A DNA stretch of 64,000 nucleotides, from positions 21,472,829-21,536,828 of the forward strand of contig NC_090248.1 in NCBI RefSeq assembly GCF_037325665.1, read 5' to 3'. The position numbers and the translations under genes were made by a program. Under the pieces are notes generated by a model. It was not told the origin of the DNA and did not search any database. It worked only from the letters and a program-made list of their open reading frames with translations. Positions 33,003 through 44,626 of this stretch are shown one piece after another; the first letter of the stretch is position 1; each line of letters begins with the position of its first letter. The DNA is from Littorina saxatilis. Lineage: Eukaryota > Mollusca > Gastropoda > Littorinimorpha > Littorinidae.

Positions 33003-33607
33003 AAGCTGTATATATATATGTATATCTATATATATCTATAAATATATAGAGATAGATGACAGTGTATTTTTCGCGTGGCTATAAATTGATTCGACCTTTT
33101 CACTTTTACAGTAAGGACAACTTACGGATGCAAGGAAAGTGTTCTGGACAGTGCAGTGACATTCTAAAAATCCCCAAAGTTCCGAACCATGGACCCGCCA
33201 AGCTTAGGTCCCTCCCAGGTGGAATGGGAACAGCACGAAAATGATTCAGTGGCCTGAACATTTCATGTCGAGTCCCATCGCTGTCGACGCCGCCAAATGT
33301 AACCGAGTGCCGAAACCGGGTGCAATGAAAGCGTTCTGGACAGTGCAGTGACATTCTAAAAATAGTAACGTAGTAACGGGAATATGGATTGACGCCACAC
33401 GAAGGAAGGGAGATAAACGCTGAAAACACTGGAGAAGATAAGGAAGAGTTACTGGGAATGGATCCAGAGAAAAACCAAAATCAGTTCAGCGCTGCGCGCT
33501 GAGAGCACGTGTTGAAATATCTCATCGAGCAGGTTGTGTCCGGGGTCTACCGGAATATGCCCAACAAATTTGAAACAGATCCATCGAGAACCTTGGGCGT
33601 GCATCGC

Positions 33608-33647
<40 letters not shown>

Positions 33648-33960
33648 ACAGACACAAGTCGTATATATATATATACTAGATGAATACCCGCTTCGCCGGG
33701 TACGGCTGTGCCGGGGACCCGGCTATGCCGGGTGTACCAGCGCACCGCACGGAGGAAGGGAGATAAACGCGGCTGAAAACACTGGAGAAGATAAGGAAGA
33801 GTTACTGGGAATGGATCCAGAGAAAAACCAAAATCGGTTCAGCGCTGCGCGCTGAGAGCACGTGTTGAAATATCTCATCGATGAGGTTGTGTCCGGGGTG
33901 TAGCTGAATACGGTCTCCAAATTTGAAAAAGATCCACCGAGAACTTTGGCCGTGCATCGC

Positions 33961-34000
<40 letters not shown>

Positions 34001-37000
34001 GTCGTAATATAGATATAGATATAACTACCACTAACAGCTTGGCAACCAAACAAGGTGAGTTGTTCTTCACATCAGGTCTTAAAGACATATGATATTGATT
34101 AAAAAACAAAACAACAAGACATCTGTTTTTGACCCTCTCTTAGAAAGAGAAATCTCAGATGTCATAAGCCAAACAATGTTTGAAAAGACATCGTAACGTG
34201 AACAATAGGTGACTTGCCCTATCAGCCAGCACCGCGAAGTCGCGCGATAAATCTGCAATACCTTGCATGGTCTTGCAAGATCTGCCTCAAACAGCGGGCA
34301 TGTTTTGATAGCTCTGTGAGAGGTTGCATTTCAGTGCAGACACTTTGCCTTGAAAATGGTGAATTTGCACTGTGCAGCAGTGGGCTGCAGCAATGTTAGC
34401 TGCAAGAATAATCCCAAAGTTCGTTCAAAGTACCCAAGCATGGCCAGTACACAAAGGAAAGGGTATCGAGGTTTTTTTAACACAAGCCAGAGAACACCAG
34501 CCCTTGTGAAGCGATAGCTGAATTCTCTTCGACGTCAAAATGACGTGCCATCCCGGTACTCCGTTGTTTGTTCAATAACTTTATCAGCTTCGGTTTCTTG
34601 TATCCTGAATATTGTATTTTTCTTTCTTTAAAGGCACAGTAAGCCTCCCGTAAACCATCACAGAGCTCCCCGAGCGTCTACATACAGTACAAGCATACTT
34701 CCATTTGAACGCTTACCGAACGGGAACATCCTGGCTGCTTTCTGTCGAGCGTGAGAAATTTTCAAAGAATTTATTTTCGTGGACTTACGCTGCTACAACA
34801 ATGGCGCCTCGTTTTGGTGCTGGACGGCTGTTATGATACCGGAAATCACGCCCGGACAGTAAGCCTCCCGTAAACCATCACAGATACTGTCAGGCTTTTA
34901 CACACAGTACAAACACGCTTCCATTTGAACACTCACCGAACGAGAACATCCTAGGTGCCCTACGTAAAGAGCGAGCAATTTTCAAAGAAATTTTTTTCGG
35001 ATTGTCTCCATCTCAATCGGACCCATCCTGAACTCAGGTCAAAAATGAGTTACTTCCCTTCAACTGGCGATAGCCGTGGAGCGATGATTATCAGAATGAT
35101 TCGGACCGTGGTGCGTTTTGGCGCTAGACCTAACTTTTAAAATCTAAATAATAAATTCTCAGCTTGTTACACAAACATTCTTAAATCATAAAAGAATTCT
35201 TTTTTCATCAAGACAAGATCAGTACAATTCGAAGTTTTGAAAGTTTGAAAAGCCCGAAAGCAGGGTCACGCAAGGTCGTGATTTTCGAAGCAGACGACGG
35301 TTTATAGGCAGTCAAAAGCCATCGCTAGAGTTCTTATGAATCACATTAGTTTTTTTCGTGAAAAGTCAAAGGTACATAACGTGCTATTGCAGATAAGCTC
35401 ACAGCGAGCCCCATTCAAATTACAAACTGACGACTGCATTGTGAAAAAGGGAAACTGGATCACACGGGTTCACGATGGCTCAGGGGTAAGATAAACCACG
35501 CAAAAATAAATTCTTTGAAAATTGCTCGCTCTTAACGTAGGGCACCTAGGATGTTCCCGTTTGGTGAGCGTTCAAATGGAAGGGTGTTTATACTGTGTGT
35601 AAAAGCCTGACAGTATCTGTGATGGTTTACGGGAGGCTTACTGTGCCTTTAAGGTATTTTTGCAACTTTGGTACTTGCAATCGCATGAAAATTCTGCTGT
35701 TCGGTAGCCATTGTTTAGATCAGTGATTGTAGTATATGGAAGGAACGATAACTCTTGAGAGCAAAAAATGTGCCCGCAGGGAAGTGAACCTTCCTTATCT
35801 TTCGCACCGAAGAGCTATCCAAGCGGGGTATTGTGCAAGTTGGCTATTGTGTCATGTAAAAATTCTGTCACTTATTCTGCTTGATTTGTCTTCTGAGGCA
35901 GTGACAAAGACTTTCAAGAACAAAGCTTGTCCCAACTCCTGTTTTAAAACACCAGGCTGTAAATTTAAAAAAAAAAAAGTCGCGTAAGGCGAAATTACTA
36001 CATTTAGTCAAGCTGTGGAACACACAGAATGAAACTGAACGTAGTCCGCCGCTAGTGCAAAAAGCAGTGAAAGTGACGAGCCTGTTTGGCGCGGCAGCGG
36101 TTGCGCTGTGCTTCATGTTCATAGCACGCTTTACTGTACCTCTCTTCGTTTTAACTTTCTGATCGTGTTTTTAATCCAAACATATCATATCTATATGCTT
36201 TTGGAATCAGGAACCAACAAGGAATAAGATGAAATAGTTTTTAAAACGATTTCGGAAATTTAATTTTGATCACAATTTTTATATTTTTAATTTTCAGACC
36301 TTGTTTTTAATCCGAATATCACATATTTATATGTTTATTGAATCAGAAAATGATGAAGAATAAGATAAACGTAAATTTGGATCGTTTTATAAAAAAAAAA
36401 AATTTTTGTACAATTTTAAGATTTTTAATAACCAAATAGTAGTCCTTGCCAAAGTCATAAATTAATTTTTAAGCCACCAAGCTGAAATGCAATACCGAAA
36501 AGTCCGGCCTTCGTCAAAGATTGCTGGGCTAAAATTTCAATCAATTTGATTAAAAAATGAGGGTGTGACAGTGCCGCCTCAACTTTTACAAAAAGCCGGA
36601 TATGACGTCATCAAAGGTATTTATCGAAAAAAAGAAAAAAACGTCCGGGGATATCATTCCCAGGAACTCTCATGTCAAATTTCATAAAGATCGGTCCAGT
36701 AGTTTGGTCTGAATCGCTCTACACACACACACAGACAGACAGACAGACAGACACACACAGACTGACAGACAGACAGACACACACACACACACACATACAC
36801 CACAACCCTCGTCTCGATTCCCCCCTCTACGTTAAAACAATTAGTCAAAACTTGACTAAATGTAAAAATGACAATAGTGTACATTATATGTATATGAAGA
36901 GGTCTTTTTAAATGGCAATGTGCACACTACCCGTCCTGTGTAGTTGAAGTCAGCTCCTCTGACGTAAACCCCACAAACAATATTCAATGGGCATCCAGAT

Positions 37001-37422
37001 CCAGAAAGGAGGAAGCCTTAAATCAGGGGATCTTAAAAGGGGGGTTCCACTGTATGCGGGGGAGACTTATCGGACAGCTAGGTTGGACATAACCAACATG
37101 TGTACAAGCATTCCAGTCCAGCCCAATCAGCGTAAAAAATTTCAACGTGTTAGATTCATATTTTCTATAATTGAGCCCTTAAAACTCAGTGTGGATAATA
37201 CTGTACATTGTAATTTAGTAGATAATCTTTACTAACAGCGGTGAAGTTGCCATTGCAATATTGTTGCGCCTGAGGAATATGAAACACCTCGTCCATGTAC
37301 ATATCGCTCTGCGCATTGTTGGTAAGGAAGAAAAACAATGACGACGTTAGCAGAAACCAGGCAATGCCCGTTTGTAGATTTACTTCCATGACCGACAGCA
37401 GTTTAGTGGCAAGTGTCTCCAA
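28826..37422 (-). CDS. ALG10: Dol-P-Glc:Glc2Man9GlcNAc2-PP-dolichol alpha-1,2-glucosyltransferase
   Basis: ALG10 adds the third and last glucose to the lipid-linked oligosaccharide on the lumenal side of the ER membrane, just before transfer to asparagine. Three coding exons on the minus strand join in frame to about 477 residues (human 473): 37422-37237, 31999-31802 and 29875-28826. Exon 1 ends with MYMDEVFHIPQAQQYC, the catalytic-loop motif of the family. Exon 2 opens WDPMITTLPGLYL. Exon 3 has FLYYTDPAAVF, CRQTNVVW, NEGIVVGDRTNH, LADNRHYNFY, FRYFILPYLIFRLN and ends WPNSGVPQRFIW. Many hydrophobic stretches fit a polytopic membrane protein. Introns of 1.9 and 5.2 kb hold repeats. The start at 37422 is the first in-frame ATG seen; a downstream ATG at 37389 is possible. 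Confidence 0.95.
30405..30885. repeat. Interspersed repeat with CA run and TGACGTC motifs
   Basis: It begins ACAAGAGGCGAAGCCATCAA, contains a (CA)n run at 30476-30528, ACACGACTGCCAACTAGTCT, several CRE-like TGACGTC motifs (30685-30745) and a CACG run, and ends near TCACTTTTCTCTCTGTGTCA. No coding content; it is in ALG10 intron 2. Confidence 0.45.
30890..31735. repeat. Interspersed repeat rich in TCAAGGTCA motifs
   Basis: It begins GAAGGGCAAAGCCCATACGA and ends near GACGGACGACTCGGGTGAGT and GCATGTGAGTCA. More than a dozen copies of (T)CAAGGTCA or its complement TGACCTTGA lie in 840 bp. The (GGAC)n run near 31655-31690 parallels the GGCC run of the repeat at 5136-5695. It is in ALG10 intron 2, ending 67 bp from exon 2. 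Confidence 0.55.
32160..34025. repeat. CCGG-family repeat cluster, copies C1-C3
   Basis: Three consecutive units carry the shared modules seen at 2775-3805: AGACCACATCACAAACAGAA, a CA run, ATATATAGAGATAGATGA, ATTGATTCGACCTTT and GCGCTGCGCGCTGAGAGCA. A 33680-33725 unit start has CCCGCTTCGCCGGGTACGG. A module TCCCAGGTGGAATGGGAACA is repeated at 32727 and 33213. The cluster fills 1.9 kb of ALG10 intron 1. Apparent ORFs are built from the microsatellites. Confidence 0.6.
34632..35648. mobile_element. TTAA-flanked MITE with long inverted ends, nested pair
   Basis: The left end is TTAA then AGGCACAGTAAGCCTCCCGT, and the right end is the exact complement followed by TTAA. TTAA sites are used by piggyBac and some other transposons. 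A second left end (ACAGTAAGCCTCCCGTAAAC) begins at about 34858, so the left 225 bp is a truncated copy abutting, or interrupted by, a more complete one. The inner blocks are shared with the older copy at 425-1163. No ORF. Confidence 0.75.
35977..36867 (+). mobile_element. Helentron-like repeat, copy 3
   Basis: It has the same ends and inner modules as copies 1 and 2. The microsatellite near the right end is here a mix of CA and CAGA repeats (36720-36795). The right hairpin ATTAGTCAAAACTTGACTAAAT is intact apart from one base. It lies in ALG10 intron 1. Confidence 0.65.
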
Positions 37423-38389
37423 AGTTGCGAAGTTTCGGCCTTCCTTGATGTGGCATGTCGTCTGCTTCTTCTTGGCGCACCGGAAACGGAAATTATTGGT
37501 TTAGAGTTGTTTGCTGTTAAGAGATCCAGCTATGTGGCCTAAATGCTATTACAATTTTGACACCTTTTTCAGGTATTTTATGCGCCATATCTTTAGATAG
37601 ATTCATTTTATGATTTTAAATAATTCATCGTTTAAAGACAATACAAAATCATTCTAGTTCTTATTTTGATTAGTTCTAAAAATATTGACAAGTGATTCCT
37701 AAACAGAACAAAAGTATCTCATGGATCCTTCTTGTTGAGAACTAAGCGTTGGTGAATCAAGTGCATACATGTGGCATCACAGAAGAACCTCCAAAAGTCA
37801 CTGTGCTGAATTGTAAGTTCTGCATTTGCATAAGCTTGTAGTGTAGTAAATATAAATTCCGATACTGCTGCTCTGTCATGATTCTATGGCATTGCCTTGA
37901 CATGATTAGAACTAAGTTTATTTTCAGACAAATCGCAACCATGATTCAAAACGGATAAATCCGGACTGACAAACTCTCAAATTTTGTTTCGGTTTGTCCA
38001 CTCATGAATCATTGTAATTCTTGTCTCATGCGCTGACGGGTTATTTATTTTTTCATTTTTGTTTGTGACAGCTACGGCAACGCAGCAGAAGAAAAAGTTT
38101 GTGACAGCTGAGCAGCTCATGCAACTTTTGCAACTCTCAGTCTTCACATTCACTGATTCAGTGTCAACAGGACTCAACTCTCAGTCTTCACATTCAGTGT
38201 CAACAGGACTCAACTCTCAGTCTTCACATTCAGTGTCAACAGGACTCAACTCTCACTGCCAGTACCAGGAAGTCACCTACTACAAATCAGGCAACTAGGC
38301 TTTCCTGAATTTTCCCAGCAAAAACAAGATTCCAGTGTTGCAACATCTACACAACTTGCCAGACCGTGAGACCTGCAGCAACGACAAAG
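37423..38389. promoter_or_regulatory. Head-to-head spacer between ALG10 and the MYND gene
   Basis: Only 967 bp separate the two divergent start codons, so a shared or bidirectional promoter is likely. An ETS-like ACCGGAAACGGAAAT lies at about 37479, close to ALG10. On the right, 38131-38256 is a 36 bp minisatellite (unit with CTCAGTCTTCACATTCAGTG, then TCAACAGGACTC) in just over three copies. It probably falls in the 5' UTR or promoter of the MYND gene. Confidence 0.45.
38131..38256 (+). repeat. 36 bp minisatellite upstream of the MYND gene
   Basis: The first unit (38131-38174) is 44 bp because of an 8 bp extra block. Units 2 and 3 (38175-38210, 38211-38246) are identical at 36 bp, and a partial fourth follows. 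The period is a multiple of three and the region is open in one frame, but the run is not linked to the gene's coding frame, so I regard it as non-coding. Confidence 0.8.
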
Positions 38390-41300
38390 ATGAGGAAGAT
38401 TCGTCTGAGTGACACTGATGCGGCCCTTTTTGACGAGGAGATGTTGCCCCAAGACTATGAGTTTCTGGCTCGCCATAAGGACACCTTTTGTCGAATGTGG
38501 ATGGAGCAGGTAAGATATTCCGACAGGCAGACAAACAGTAATGATAATAATAATACGAGAATTTATAACGCGCGATAAATAAATAAAATCAGGTTTGTAT
38601 CTTTATAAAGTTTAATCCTCACTCCGTGTGAAGCCATTACCACAAACACTGAAGCAGTTCATAACGATGATGCGATTTAAAGTTTTTATTTTTAATTTTA
38701 AAGTTTTTTTCAACCAATATTATGACAATGTATGAGCCTCTTTCAGACATTACTCGTTGTCAGCTATATTTTTGTACTCATGTGAGTCTTGTGACATGTA
38801 TGTCGCCTACAGCTGTACTGAGCAGAAAAAAATATTAATAGTAGCTAACCCAACATCAAATGAATTTTCTCGTCTTGTTTATGATGTGGTTTCGTCCAAC
38901 CAATTATCTGAATTAACAGATTGTATTTCTGTGTCTGTTTGCAGGGAAGAACATTTTGGAGGCGGTACTTGGAGGTTTTCCGCAGCTACATTGTGCGTTA
39001 TTCTCTGCTGGGAGATCTGCCCTGTGACATCGTGCACCTTGAGCACGCCCTAGAACATGCCTTCAAGCTTATAGAGAAAAACTTTGTAGAAGGTAGGCCA
39101 CACCTCTTTTACAGTGGTACCTCTCTATAACGACTTTGAAAATGTAACCGAAATTCGGTCGTTATAGGGAGGGGTCGTAACATGGAGGATTGGTTTATGT
39201 CCGGGTCTGTCAATGATCAGGAATGACATGGGCGTTTTGATTGATGCCACCCACAAAGTAATGTTATTCTTTCCTTAAAACGGTTATGGTAAACAGTTTT
39301 CTATTCAATTATTTACACACACATAGTTGTCTTGCTTGTTTGATGAAGCCCCGTAACTACTCGTGGGTTAAGGGTTTGCAAATTAAAACACGCTGAGGTC
39401 GAACGAAAGTATGCGGTCCCAAAGCATGCACATCGATCTCGATACCAGATTCTAATCATAGTCATGCAGAGATTTGGTTAAAAACAAAGAAGTGTCCCAA
39501 ACGCTTGTTTCAAAAACTTGTAAGCCTTTGCAGACATTAAGAACCGCGGCAGTGTGTTGAAACTCAATGTAAAATTGTAGCGAAAAGCGTCAGTTTTCAC
39601 GATAAAACTCGCTCATTCACGGGACATAACTGCACTCCGGACTGTCCACCGTGTTGAGCAATTTAGGAGACTACACTACTGACACCTTCAAACTTCACTG
39701 CCTGAGGAGAGTTTATTGATTCAAACGAACGCGTGATTCTATATCGCATCACTCGGTCACGGATCGAGGAAAACAAAAAACAGTTCCAGATTTCGAAAAC
39801 CATGTTCGTCAGCCATTGTTTTTAGCAAGACAGACCACATGTGCACGAGCTTCGCTGACGTACATCGCAAAATGTCATGACATCACCACAATTTTCGGTT
39901 TTGGTTCGATCTGCGGATTACTTTCATGACGTTTCTATAACTTTGCCTGTTTATAAGGTAGGAATTCCTGCACAGTTCTTTGCAAAATGAAGCAGATATC
40001 TGGCAACTGACCTTTATCTAGTCAAAATAAAGTAATGACCTGGATTAGAAATGAAAAACCATGGCTTCAGCTGTTTGCGTGCCGAAATGATGTTGTACAT
40101 GTACAGGATTTCAACACGTGTTTGTGTCTGTATTGCGTACTGACTCGACTGGAGATACAAGTTAGAGTAAACCAAACCCGTGATAATTTTGGGAAAAGTC
40201 GTTATAAGTCCACGTATGGACGGTCGTATGTCGTATCAGAGAGGTGGACGTAATATGGAGGTGAGAAATACTAAGACAGAAGGAGAAAAAATCCGTCAGA
40301 GAAAAGTCGGTCGTAATATTGAGGGACCCGTAAAAGAGAGGGGTCGTAAAGGGAGGTACCACTGTACAAGTGGTAGGGTAAGACGTTTCAAAAGTTATAA
40401 CATAATTTACGTAGGATGAAAATAAGATCCTAGCTACTACCAGCAGGATAACAATAACAGTCAAATAACAAAGAACCCCATGTCATTGCAAAATGTAACA
40501 TTGTTATTTGTTTTTTTAGTCATTGTGACTGTTTAAGAACAGAAGTAGAACCATTCAGAAGGAAATGGCATTGAATTAGCTTGTAGGGTGCATAGTGGAT
40601 ACACTTTCTATATTAATCTATTAATGTTGTTTGAACCGCAAGTATACATGTTGGCTATTTTTTTGTAAACTCTTTTTTGATACATGTGTATGTTACTTTG
40701 TTGCAGGAAAGGCCAATCAAGCAAAAGCGTTCCTATACCAGATAGCAGATCTAGGCAGAAACCGTCATAAATTTGGATATTTAGACTCAAAATCAGTCAG
40801 TAAGTATTCCGTGAGACCCATTTTCTTTGAGCCCACCTCTTTACTGCACTTACTCAGAGAAACAGTGTAATTGCAAAGTAGATGCTGAAGCACCATGTTT
40901 ACATGTGAAGTTTAGCTGAGTAATTAAGCTGTTACCAGTTGTGTTATTTGTTTAAAGATCATACATTCCTTTGGGGCGGGGATGTAGCTCAGTCGGTAGC
41001 GCGCTGGATTTGTATCCAGTTGGCCGCTGTCAGCGTGAGTTCGTCCCCACGTTCGACGAGAGATTTATTTCTCAGAGTCAACTTTGTGTGCACTCTCCTC
41101 GGTGTCCGAACACCCCCGTGTGTACACGCAAGCACAAGACCAAGTGCGCACGAAAAAGATCCTGTAATCCATGTCAGAGTTCGGTGGGTTATAGAAACAC
41201 GAAAATACCCAGCATGCTTTCTCCAAAAACGGCGTATGGCTGCCTAAATGGCGGGGAAAAAAACGGTCATACACGTAAAAATTCCACTCGTGCAAAAAAC

Positions 41301-42092
41301 ACGAGTGTACGTGGGAGTTTCAGCCCACGAACGCAGAAGAAGAAGATACATTCCATTGAGTGCAAGTGAGGATTTGTGTTACCTACTACAGATTTGTGTT
41401 ACCTACTGCAGATTTGTGTTACCTACTACAGATTTGTCCACATTTTTAAGAGCATAAGAGCATCCTTTTACTTTGACTCACAGGAGCTTGTATCCATTCG
41501 CCGGTCGATCATTATTTACTCCTTATTCCATATATTTACTCCTTATTCCATACAGTCTACTACTACTATTTACTACTAATAAGTAGTACCGTACTTTCCG
41601 GGTGACAAGGCGCTTCGTTATCTAAGACGCACCCCCTTCTTTTTAAAAAAAATTGTAATCCAGTCACGGAAAGTACGGTAGTAGTAAGGGTAAGCATGCA
41701 GCAGTAAATAATAAGCATGCAGGAGTAAATAATTATCGACTGGTGGTTGGACAACAACTCCTGTGCTTTGACTCGTACACAAAAATCAACAGTGAGAATT
41801 TTCAGAGTTCACCTAGCAGACTGACATGGATGTCACTTTTTAAAATTAATTCAACAAATCATTCCCACTCTGCACAGGAAGCAGCCAGGCTGTTGAACTT
41901 TGGCCTGTGTTTAACTTGACAGATTTTCTGTATCCAACCAGGGATCGCGTTTACCGGTAATTTCCGGTATTTTACCGGTTAAGATTCGCCAATACCGGGA
42001 AAAAAAGTGGATGTCGGTCAGACGTACCGATTGTTATTTGGTTTGACCGGTAAAAAAAAAAAGTAGTAATTACAAAAATCGTTTGTCAGTAC

Positions 42093-42183
<91 letters not shown>

Positions 42184-44592
42184 TTTGGATGGCTTGTTGT
42201 GACAGCGCTGCCGCTACAATGTTGCGATTATGTCTCCATTGATGACACTTGATGTCAAGGTGTCAAACATGACGTCAAAAATCAGACATAATACTTTTCG
42301 CGCCAAGTTTCTTTCGGTTCCCGGTCCATCGTAAAATCTTTCAGTTTATGTTATAAGGGACGGCGTCTAACTATAGCCGACATAGCATCATACTGGGAAA
42401 TCACGTACTCACACCAGCTTAGATCTTTGTCTACATACAGTTGATTATTGTGAGGCGAGTCGATTGCGATGAAGAAGCAACGATCTTTACTGTCTTTTCT
42501 ACCCCCAAGAGGTGAGAAAAGGCCTTTGAATGAAGGAACTGAAAGTGAAAGTACTTCACGGCCTAGTACATCTGCAGAGCCCGAGTCTCAAGCGGCGGCA
42601 AAGAAACCAACATCGGCATCTTCCACTGTCAAACGATTTCAGGAAAAATGGTGCAAAGAGTTTCTGTGGTTGCGGACAGAGGGGGAGGGGGAGAACTTTC
42701 TCATGTTTTGTGAAGACTGCAAAAAAACACGTCAAAAAAATGGTTACACAAGAGGTTGTCAAAATTTTCAACATTCATCTCTCGAAGACCATTCAAAATC
42801 GCTAAGTCATAGAAATGCTGTTGGAACATCAGATAAGCAACTTTCGATGAAACCTGTATCTGAGCAAGCCAAACAAAGTGAGAACGAGTGTCTCAATGCA
42901 CAGATTCGGACAGTCCTATACATGGCTCAAGAAAATATTGCCGCGTCCAAGTTTGAAAGCCTACTGAATCTGCAACGTGAAAATGGTTGCTCATCACTCA
43001 GTGCCGGGGTAACTTACAAACACCATGAGACTGTAGCTGATATGGAAGAAGCTCTTTTGTCTGTAACAAAACAGGAACTGAGAGAAAAGATTGATCGAAG
43101 TGATTATGTGGGAATTGTGATTGATGAGACACTTAACTGTACGTTGGACAAAAAACTCATTGTCTTTGCACGCATCGTTTTGGATGGCACCCCTGAAACT
43201 GTATTTCTTGGAAATTATACCATCGATAATGGTACCGCAGAATGTGTGTATGCAAAAGTTCAGGAGGTGTTGAGGGAATGGGGCATCGACGAAGATCACC
43301 CTCGCCTTGCAGGGTTAGCTTCAGATGGAGCATCAGTTATGACTGGACAAATCACGGGTGTTGGGGTGCGAATGAAGGAAAAACAAGCAAAGCTTATTCA
43401 TGTGCACTGTATTGCTCACAGGACAGCACTAGCCACGAAAGATGCAACAAACAGTGTTGAAACAGTCGCTGATTATCGTCTCTGCCTGCAGAATTTGTTC
43501 AAGCTGTACAGAGCATCGGGTGATCGGACACACAGATTGAAGCAACTGTGCGATGCTCTTGATGAGGTCGAGTACAAATGTCTAAAACACCCAATAAGTG
43601 TGCGGTGGCTGAGCTTGGGCAAGGCTGTGGATGCTGTGAAACAAACTTATCCAGCCCTTATTCTGGAACTTGAAGAAGAAGGTCAGCGTGGGAACACTTC
43701 GGCAGTTGGACTACTGAAGAAAGCAAAAATGTTTATCTTTGTTGCGATTACCTACATGTTGGCGGATGTCATTCCCGTCATCGATCGGCTGAATCTCACT
43801 TTTCAGAAAGATAACGTCAATCCGTCTACAATAAAGCCCATGGTGGAAAGCACCACACACATGCTGACACAACTTCTTGACACACCAGGAGACAACGAAC
43901 GAGAGTTTTCTAACTCACTGCAGGGAGCAACATTCAACACCACAACTCTCACCCATCTTCACAACAGAGGACAGTACGAAAGAGTACGTAGAGAGTTTAT
44001 TCAGGGTCTGATTGATGCATTGCGCCGTCGCTTCCCACAGACTGAAGTGACTATTTTGTCAGCGCTGGCAACCGTCTTTGATGTGGAGCGTTATCCTGGG
44101 GCTGATAGATTAGCAGGGTATGGACAGGCCGAGATGGATGTGCTGAGACGGCATTACACAGCTGTGATCAACCCAGAACGAGCACAGCGCAACTTTTTAC
44201 CCTTCAAGACTGCAGTCACAAATTATGGCGCGACATCTTTCGACACCGTGTGCAGGTGTGTGATCAGGCAACTGTATGACCAATTTCCTGACTTTGGCGA
44301 GCTTGCCAAAATAGCTCTGGTCATCCCAGTATCTAGCGTGTACGCAGAGCGAGGATTCAGTGTGCAAAACCTCATCAAAACAAAAGGGAGAAACCGCCTG
44401 AATGAAGACCGTGTCAACCGCCTGATGATGCTTCGCTGGCACAGCAAGTCACTCAGGGATTTTGACATCGGCTCTGCGCGTGAAAACTTTTTGACAACAA
44501 AGACTAGGCGAAAGTGAAACTGTAACAGTAAGTAACTAGTGAGTAAGTCTTCCAGTTGCGTGATTACTATTTGCTTTCCTATTTTATTTCGG

Positions 44593-44626
<34 letters not shown>

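Noticed and set aside
38059-38298. A 79-codon ORF with three 12-residue repeats upstream of the MYND gene
   Set aside because: It is the translation of a 36 bp minisatellite, it has no link in frame with exon 1, and no conserved protein matches.
40939-41369. ORFs of 102-132 codons with Cys and Arg, also seen at 19147-19517
   Set aside because: They are readings through SINE family B copies. The same peptide appears wherever the SINE lies.
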